Shown: positions 1 through 5,090 of the stretch, in pieces
Layout: every line of letters begins with the position of its first letter
Position numbering within the stretch: position 1 is the first letter of the stretch
DNA from: Helicobacter sp.
GTDB lineage: Bacteria > Campylobacterota > Campylobacteria > Campylobacterales > Helicobacteraceae
NCBI RefSeq assembly: GCF_029067145.1
Contig: NZ_JAIEFA010000063.1
Location: 1-11,716, forward strand
Length of the DNA: 11,716 bases
Reading direction: 5' to 3'
Notes under the pieces: model-generated
Databases searched by the model: none
The model's input: only the letters and a program-made list of their open reading frames with translations
What the model was told of the DNA's origin: nothing
Made by a program: the position numbers and the translations under genes

Positions 1-33
1 TTCGCCGCGTGTTAACCTCCATTATGGTAAAAT
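1..33 (+). repeat. Degenerate first CRISPR repeat, promoter half preserved
   Basis: This copy aligns with repeat positions 4-36; the first three bases would lie outside the window. I count six substitutions in the 21 bases that pair with the tracrRNA (repeat positions 4-24), while the last 12 bases, TTATGGTAAAAT, are identical to the other copies. That pattern fits a terminal repeat which no longer supplies a crRNA handle but still drives transcription of the first spacer. It marks the left end as the probable old end of the array, unless more units lie to the left. Confidence 0.85.
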
Positions 34-297
34 AGTAAGTTAGTAGACGAATATAGCCCGCCGGTTTTAGCCGCTTGTTAAATTCTTTTATGGTAAAATG
101 GATTGTTTTTGTTTTGCTTTACAAAATGAGTTTTAGCCGCTTGTTAAATTCTTTTATGGTAAAATAAGCAAGAGACGATTACAACGAGATGTTAAGTTTT
201 AGCCGCTTGTTAAATTCTTTTATGGTAAAATACAGTAGGCATTGAATTGCGTATGGATTGGGTTTTAGCCGCTTGTTAAATTCTTTTATGGTAAAAT
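1..297 (+). CRISPR. Type II-C CRISPR array, four spacers
   Basis: Four identical 36-bp repeats lie at 64-99, 130-165, 196-231 and 262-297, and a fifth, degenerate copy lies at 1-33. All four spacers (34-63, 100-129, 166-195, 232-261) are exactly 30 bp. The repeat begins GTTTTAGCCGCTTG and ends TTATGGTAAAAT; both ends match the C. jejuni type II-C repeat as I recall it, while the centre differs. Since the 5' part of the repeat pairs with the tracrRNA anti-repeat at 397-422, crRNAs must be read on the plus strand as spacer followed by repeat. The terminal GGTAAAAT resembles an extended -10 box, so each repeat probably starts transcription inside the next spacer, as is known for Neisseria and Campylobacter II-C arrays. 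The array may continue to the left of the window. Spacer targets cannot be named from the sequence alone. Confidence 0.98.
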
Positions 298-396
298 ACA
301 CTTTCTCAATTGCCTTATTTCGCGGTATTTGAAAGATTTTAAAGGCGTAAAATATCCTAAATGAGTAATTTTTAAGAAAATCTAGGATAAAATCTC
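298..396 (+). promoter_or_regulatory. Leader-like region and tracrRNA promoter
   Basis: These 99 bases between the last repeat and the anti-repeat hold no gene. They contain two extended -10-like boxes on the plus strand: GGCGTAAAAT ending at 353 and GGATAAAAT ending at 393. The second is placed to start transcription at about 399-401, at the beginning of the anti-repeat. I see no convincing -35 box, which is usual for sigma-70 promoters of Campylobacterota. A 7-bp inverted repeat (TATCCTA at 353-359, TAGGATA at 383-389) overlaps both boxes. The region flanks the intact, apparently youngest repeat, so it may also serve as the leader for spacer integration; that is an inference. Confidence 0.6.
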
Positions 397-470
397 AAAA
401 GAATTTAACAAGCGGCTAAAATAAGGAGTTTTCGGTCTCCGCAGGGTTACAATCCCTTAAAACCGAATCT
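397..470 (+). ncRNA. tracrRNA of the type II-C Cas9 system
   Basis: Bases 397-422 are complementary to repeat positions 1-26, with a single G-U wobble at the repeat's first base. Downstream comes a stem GGAG/CTCC (425-428 with 437-440), then AGGG/CCCT (443-446 with 454-457) closing the loop TTACAAT, and a 6-bp pairing between the first loop, TTCGGT (431-436), and ACCGAA (462-467). This is the architecture of the C. jejuni tracrRNA, where the loop-to-tail pairing is part of the fold seen in the CjCas9 guide structure. Compared with C. jejuni, bases change in pairs in all these helices, which argues for a functional RNA. It should pair with crRNA for RNase III processing and load Cas9. The 3' end is uncertain: only short T runs (474-475, 481-484) follow and no clear terminator hairpin is present. 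Confidence 0.94.
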
Positions 471-555
471 ACTTTGAATCTTTTACTAATAAATATTTTC
501 AAACATTTTAACCACTCAATCTTTAAAATCTTTATCCTTATAACTTGACAATAGA

Positions 556-879
556 CTAAAAAAGCGTAAGTTGTCTTGGCGCATTAGCTTTTTCATTCTC
601 ACTTCTACTGCCTAGCAATAATCGCATATTATCAAATTGCTTTTCAGTAAGGATTAATGCCCGAATATGCCCTTTGGGTGGCACAATCAAACCTACCTTG
701 TCCAAATAATTATTGGCACTTGCTACACCTTTGCAGATTCTCATATACACGCTATATTGCAACATCATAAAGCCATCTTTGATAAGATTCTTACGAAATC
801 TCGCATAATCTTTACGCTCTTTTTTGCTGCAAGTTGGCATATCAAACATCACTAACACTCTCATAAATTTCTCTTCCAT
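556..879 (-). CDS. cas2: CRISPR-associated endoribonuclease-fold protein Cas2
   Basis: The protein is 107 aa with the start at 879 (MEEKFMRVLVMFDMP). It is the ferredoxin-fold partner that bridges two Cas1 dimers in the spacer-integration complex. The first beta strand ends in FDMP with the conserved aspartate D13, followed by KDGFMMLQYSVY, and the C-terminus PRQLTLF resembles the Cas1-binding tail of Neisseria Cas2. I chose this start because EKFMR aligns with the N-terminus of Neisseria Cas2 and a GAGGAAAAGAG ribosome-binding stretch precedes it. An in-frame ATG at 933 would add 18 residues unlike the family; another at 864 also has a fair ribosome-binding site. The gene overlaps the end of cas1 by 38 bp, so translation is probably coupled. 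No terminator is evident after its TAG stop, and the transcript heads into the oppositely directed tracrRNA. Confidence 0.96.
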   Translation of the reverse strand: MEEKFMRVLVMFDMPTCSKKERKDYARFRKNLIKDGFMMLQYSVYMRICKGVASANNYLDKVGLIVPPKGHIRALILTEKQFDNMRLLLGSRSENEKANAPRQLTLF

Positions 880-1807
880 TACTCTTTTCCTCGCAAAATA
901 GCGGCAGTTTAAGCTTAAGATTTTCTCTCTCAAGGCATTTCACTACACTTTGCGCACTCACAACGCCTGCACGAGTAAGTGGATAAAGCTTATTTTCTAT
1001 CATAACCGCACTCTGCAAAATACTTACGAGCTTCACGCGGTTTTGCAAACTTAAGCTCTCCTCTAATTCCCCAACTTCAACCATCTGCACAACAACAGAA
1101 TCTGCAAAGATTCTATAAGGTTCCATCAAATCATCTGCTAGATTAAAAGCATTAAACTGATTTTTATGATTTATCCCAAGTGCAGGATTTAGTCCGCTCA
1201 CACAAAGGCTTCTTGCAATCACTCCTCGCATAATTGCATAAGCGTAATTGAGTGCAGCATTTATCGTTCCCATTTTGCCATTTTCAAAAATTTGCACTTT
1301 GCGGGAGAAGTTTTTACCAAAAAGAGCCTTGAAATAAATTGTTGCGGCTTTAGCTTCGTTATTGCTTGAATCTCCTAAATTCACACTTTTAGCTAAAGTT
1401 TCTAATTCCTCACTTTCTTTTTTATGCAGCATTTTTAGTAAAAGAGATTGGTTGTGAATTTTTGCTTTAATGATTTGCTGCCACAAAATCGCCTTTCTTT
1501 GTTTGCTTAAGTTAATTTGGGATTGCAACACGCTAAAACTTCTAAAATGCCCCAAAAATGTCATAAATAGCCCACTTGGTAGGTGGGATTCATCGCAGGT
1601 AAAAACAACGATTTTGTGCTGTGCTAACGCATTTAGCAGTGCATTAGTAAGTGTGATTTGATGAGATTCTAACATCACGCACAAAATATCAACAAGTGGA
1701 ATCTTTACGCTTTCTTTGTCCTTTTGGGCTATGCAAAGATGTTTATCCTCTAAGCTTAATCGCGCGGGTGTGCTTAAAAATAAGGTGCGAAAGGCTGAAT
1801 CAAACAT
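842..1807 (-). CDS. cas1: CRISPR-associated integrase Cas1 (type II-C)
   Basis: This 321-aa protein is the metal-dependent integrase that joins new spacers to the repeat, acting with Cas2 and, in type II systems, with Cas9 helping PAM selection. The N-terminal beta domain spans roughly residues 1-75, followed by the helical catalytic domain. Metal-binding residues fit the family: E151 in NEAKAATIYF, H214 in GINHKNQFNAF and E229 in ADDLMEPYR. Length is normal for type II Cas1. The ATG has a strong ribosome-binding site, AAGGAGGGCGAG, just upstream. The gene begins 22 bp after the cas9 stop and overlaps cas2, so the three form one operon transcribed leftwards. All catalytic residues are present, so adaptation appears intact. 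Confidence 0.98.
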   Translation of the reverse strand: MFDSAFRTLFLSTPARLSLEDKHLCIAQKDKESVKIPLVDILCVMLESHQITLTNALLNALAQHKIVVFTCDESHLPSGLFMTFLGHFRSFSVLQSQINLSKQRKAILWQQIIKAKIHNQSLLLKMLHKKESEELETLAKSVNLGDSSNNEAKAATIYFKALFGKNFSRKVQIFENGKMGTINAALNYAYAIMRGVIARSLCVSGLNPALGINHKNQFNAFNLADDLMEPYRIFADSVVVQMVEVGELEESLSLQNRVKLVSILQSAVMIENKLYPLTRAGVVSAQSVVKCLERENLKLKLPLFCEEKSNGREIYESVSDV

Positions 1808-1829
1808 TTCTCGCCCTCCTTATAGAATC

Positions 1830-4800
1830 TTAGCCTTTTCTTTTGGGACTGCTTTTAAGTGCGATATTTTGGCGAGGTTCAGGCTCTGCCTTTTGCACTT
1901 CTCCCAAAGGCGAGACTTGGTATTTCTCAAAGGTTTTAAGGTTTTGGATTCCTATGCTTTTACCTGCCACTTCTTTTTGTGTGGCATTAGAATAGAGATT
2001 CTTTTCATTCTCGCTTAAGCCCTCAAATTTATTGTTATGCTTTTCTACTTGAATGCTTGCGGTTGAAACACCAAAGCTTACAAAGTAGCACAACTCCGCC
2101 TTCTCCATTTCCTTTTTCTTCACCTTAATTAAATCGTCTTTAAAAAGACTAAAGCAAAATTCATAGTTAGAATCCATTTCTATCCAATCCTTAATTACCC
2201 CATTTTTATCTTTACCTATGGCTACTGCCTTCTTAGGTAAAATTCCAAGTGCAAAGTCCATTGTGTAGATTGGCACACCATAGAATTTACCTTTTTTGTC
2301 TTTAAAAATATCCACACGCACCATCGTGCCATTGCTCACAACCTTTGTGCCTATTTGGCGAATTTTTCCTAGACTAATTGCCTTTTCTATACCCTGTTTC
2401 CCTCCATAACTTTTTAAAAGTTTTTTGTCCTCAAAAGAATAGAATGTCTCCTGATGCAATGCCCCTCTTGCCCTCTTTCTAGGAGGTTTGGAGACGAAAA
2501 TAGAATCTACTTTTTCTAACACCATTTGCCTAAAGTTTTCGCAAGGCTCAAAAAATGCTCTTTTGGTTTTATATTCTGATTCCGCAATTTGTTTAGCATA
2601 AAATTTCGCCTTATTTTGTTCTTGAATTTTTCTAAAATCCGCAAATTTTTTGATGATTTTTGCATTAGCATAAGCAATAATCACCGCATCAACTGCATGG
2701 TGCAGATGATTGTCGCGATTTTTGCTTCCAAGTCCCCAATAATGCCGCAAAGTTGAAGTCAAATGTCCGCTTACTACCTCTATATGCACTTTGCTATTTT
2801 TCTCTCCACTGATTGTGCATTCATTTTCGCTTAATGGCAAAAACTCCAAACAATCTTTGCTCCATTGACTAGCAAGTCTAGCGATATAGCCGGTATCATT
2901 GAGATTTCGTGCAAGAAATCCTCTCTCTTTATCCTTGAAGTTTGTATTGCCGATTCTGCGCTGTTTTTGCTTAGGGAGTTTTGTGCTAAGATTTAGAATC
3001 CTATCCCATTTCTCTTTATCGCCCCCAAAGGCTTCAAAGGGTGTTTTATCAAGCTTATTTTGGTTTTCCCCAGCAAACACAAGCGCCTTATTCATATAGC
3101 TATTATCAAAACTTCGTGAGTAAGGGTAAATATGGTCAATTTGCAAGGCATTAGAATCTCTTAAATGACTCTCGGTAATCCTTTTACCACTATAAGCGCA
3201 ACACTCCCTTTGCTCTATCCAAAGCTTCATCTTAAGAATATTTGTGCTATTAATGGATAATCCTAGAATCTCACATTGTTTTTGTGCTCTTTGATTTGCT
3301 TCAAAATGCTCTTTTTGCTCTTTTTCATACTTTTGCCTCTCTTTTGCACTTAGTTTTACCTCACGCGTAAATTCTAAATGAATCTTATGCACTTTTCCAT
3401 ATTTTCTTAAAAGTGTATTTAGCACCTTACGATACTCGCTTAATGCCCTTGCCACAACCGGATTTGCTAAATAGGGTTCATAGTCTTTTAGTGGGATTAA
3501 AAACTCTCTCTTTTGCTTATGCTTTCTATGCTCTTGCAATCCTGCCTTTTTCACCGCCTCATCATAGCGCAATCCCTCGCGCATCAAGGGCAGAATCTCG
3601 TAGAGTGCCTTAAGGCTTAAATCAATATGCTTTGCAAAACTCAAATTGCTTAGGGCTTCTACTTGCTCCTTGTTTAATGCGGAATAGTTTTGCAATTTTT
3701 TAGCTAAATTTTCTTTGCTTTTAATGAGGGTAATATCGGTAGTGATATTATCTAATTCTTCACGAGCAAGCTTGCTAAAGTCTTCACCCATAGCTTTTTT
3801 AAAAGCTTTAAGAGCATTAAGATTTTTTAACTTAATAAACTCCCATTTTTCCGCTTCTTGCACTCCTTTGGTGTAGTCCAATTTAGAATCCCTAGCAAAC
3901 AAAATACGTTCATCAAGTTTTAGAATCTCTCTTAGTTTCTTATAACTTATCTCGCCTTTATCAAGCACAATTTTTAGAATTTCATTGATTTTTTCTACTC
4001 CATAGGTTTCACCAATGCCAAGATTCTTGCTTTTTTCCTCAAGGTTTTTTAGGGTATTGATAATGCGTGTGAGAGCAACAAATTCCATTGCACTTAAAGA
4101 ATCTTTGGGTGCGCGATTTTCATTTTCATAAAATACACATTTGCCAACTTTATCTTCAAAACTCTTTAAATCTCTTTGGTAAAAGGCAGTTTCCAAAATT
4201 TGGGATTCAAAATTTTCGCTAAAAGTTGCCCCAAAGCCTTTTTGCTTTTTAAAAATAAACTCTAGCTCATCTTTTAACCATTCTTGTCGCATTGTGTGCT
4301 GATAATTGTTGGTTGTATTGCGGATTCTTTGCCCTTTGTCCCGAAACTCTTTATAGAGATATTTGCCAACCAAAAAGATAGTTTTATTATTGGTTTCATC
4401 ATTAGTTTGATAATTTTTAAGTAATGTTTCATTTTGATACAACGCCTTTAGCACTTTCTCTTGCTCTTTTTTAGAATCCCCATTTGTTGTGGTAGATTCT
4501 TTTTCTTGTGGGGCTTTTTCTGCCGCCTTTTTTGCTTTCCCCTCTGCCTCTAAATCACGCTTTGCGTGTTTGTTCCCATAGCCACGATGCTTGGCAATGT
4601 GTAAAATCACTCTTGCTAACTCTTTAGGTTCTAACTTTTGCTCCAAAGCAAGAGAGCGCAATTCATAGGGGCTTTTGGTATCTTTGGTTGTCTCATACGC
4701 CTTTGGTAATTCCCCATCATTTGCAAAATAATCGCTTAAATTTAGTCCAAACTCTTTACAAAGCAATCTTTTAATCGCATTAAGCCTAGCTTTTCTCCGT

Positions 4801-4973
4801 GCTAATCTCCGTCTAACCCCTCTTGCTTCTCTACGCGGAGCAGCAAGTGAATCGCCATTTTTTGGATTCTCCGCTTTGGTAAAGATTCTCACCCCACAAT
4901 CTTTTAATTCTTCTCCCTCTACATATGCCCAACCGATGCTTGTAATGCCTATGTCAAAACCCAAAATTTTCAT
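1830..4973 (-). CDS. cas9: RNA-guided DNA endonuclease Cas9 (type II-C)
   Basis: The protein is 1047 aa from the ATG at 4973. An in-frame GTG at 4988 would add five residues, but an AGGAG ribosome-binding site sits inside that extension, 5 bp before the ATG. Visible domains: RuvC-I with D7 in FDIGITSIGWA; an arginine-rich bridge helix at about 46-70; the recognition lobe; RuvC-II with E534 in HLEFTREV; HNH with H614 in IDHIYPYSRSFD and N637; RuvC-III with H759 and D762 in HHAVDAVIIAYAN; then the wedge and PAM-interacting domains. It is closely related to C. jejuni Cas9 (984 aa) but longer, mainly through a Lys/Glu/Ser/Thr-rich insertion at about 136-173 in the recognition lobe and a shorter one at about 190-201. 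All nuclease residues are intact, so it should cut DNA. Two of four PAM-contact positions known from CjCas9 differ. It heads the operon cas9-cas1-cas2. Confidence 0.98.
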   Translation of the reverse strand: MKILGFDIGITSIGWAYVEGEELKDCGVRIFTKAENPKNGDSLAAPRREARGVRRRLARRKARLNAIKRLLCKEFGLNLSDYFANDGELPKAYETTKDTKSPYELRSLALEQKLEPKELARVILHIAKHRGYGNKHAKRDLEAEGKAKKAAEKAPQEKESTTTNGDSKKEQEKVLKALYQNETLLKNYQTNDETNNKTIFLVGKYLYKEFRDKGQRIRNTTNNYQHTMRQEWLKDELEFIFKKQKGFGATFSENFESQILETAFYQRDLKSFEDKVGKCVFYENENRAPKDSLSAMEFVALTRIINTLKNLEEKSKNLGIGETYGVEKINEILKIVLDKGEISYKKLREILKLDERILFARDSKLDYTKGVQEAEKWEFIKLKNLNALKAFKKAMGEDFSKLAREELDNITTDITLIKSKENLAKKLQNYSALNKEQVEALSNLSFAKHIDLSLKALYEILPLMREGLRYDEAVKKAGLQEHRKHKQKREFLIPLKDYEPYLANPVVARALSEYRKVLNTLLRKYGKVHKIHLEFTREVKLSAKERQKYEKEQKEHFEANQRAQKQCEILGLSINSTNILKMKLWIEQRECCAYSGKRITESHLRDSNALQIDHIYPYSRSFDNSYMNKALVFAGENQNKLDKTPFEAFGGDKEKWDRILNLSTKLPKQKQRRIGNTNFKDKERGFLARNLNDTGYIARLASQWSKDCLEFLPLSENECTISGEKNSKVHIEVVSGHLTSTLRHYWGLGSKNRDNHLHHAVDAVIIAYANAKIIKKFADFRKIQEQNKAKFYAKQIAESEYKTKRAFFEPCENFRQMVLEKVDSIFVSKPPRKRARGALHQETFYSFEDKKLLKSYGGKQGIEKAISLGKIRQIGTKVVSNGTMVRVDIFKDKKGKFYGVPIYTMDFALGILPKKAVAIGKDKNGVIKDWIEMDSNYEFCFSLFKDDLIKVKKKEMEKAELCYFVSFGVSTASIQVEKHNNKFEGLSENEKNLYSNATQKEVAGKSIGIQNLKTFEKYQVSPLGEVQKAEPEPRQNIALKSSPKRKG

Positions 4974-5003
4974 TGCAACTCCTAACACTTTAAGTCAAAC
5001 AAT

Positions 5004-5025
5004 AAGTTATAAAAATAAATAACTT
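5004..5025. repeat. Inverted repeat upstream of cas9
   Basis: AAGTTAT (5004-5010) and ATAACTT (5019-5025) form a perfect 7-bp inverted repeat around an 8-base A-rich loop, about 30 bp upstream of the cas9 start codon. On the minus strand it contains TATAAC (5011-5006), a possible -10 box preceded by a T-rich stretch, which would place a cas9 start of transcription near 4999. The repeat could be an operator for the cas operon or a weak terminator for rpoD, which ends at 5091. The stem is entirely A/T apart from one G-C pair, so a chance origin is possible. Confidence 0.4.
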
Positions 5026-5068
5026 TTATTGATTTTTGAATTTTGTATTATTGCTCTATAAATGACAA

Positions 5069-5076
5069 ATTTTACC
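5069..5076 (-). promoter_or_regulatory. Possible cas operon -10 box, GGTAAAAT
   Basis: On the minus strand the octamer GGTAAAAT, identical to the end of the CRISPR repeat, lies about 95 bp upstream of the cas9 ATG and 15 bp after the rpoD stop. If used, it would start transcription near 5062. No clear -35 accompanies it, and the octamer is AT-rich enough to arise by chance; the TATAAC box nearer to cas9 is the alternative. Confidence 0.3.
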
Positions 5077-5090
5077 TTCTAAATTGCAAA

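Noticed and set aside
318..353. A possible decayed CRISPR repeat beyond the last intact copy, ending in GTAAAAT.
   Set aside because: Only about half of the 36 positions match the repeat, most of them A or T, and the spacing from the last repeat is 20 bp rather than 30 bp. It is better read as a -10-like box.
542..575. Possible terminator hairpin after cas2 (TTGACAA with TTGTC, or AACTT with AAGTT).
   Set aside because: The arms are 5 bp, partly inside the cas2 coding region, and no T run follows in the direction of transcription.
880..933. A longer Cas2 starting at 933 (125 aa).
   Set aside because: The extra 18 residues lie wholly inside cas1 and do not resemble Cas2; the start at 879 matches the family and has a ribosome-binding site.
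1..4973. A type II-A or II-B locus.
   Set aside because: No csn2 or cas4 is present between or beside the cas genes, and Cas9 size, repeat and tracrRNA fit II-C.
4974..4988. A GTG start giving Cas9 five extra residues.
   Set aside because: The ribosome-binding site AGGAG falls within those codons, and related Cas9 proteins begin just before the RuvC-I motif, as with the ATG at 4973.
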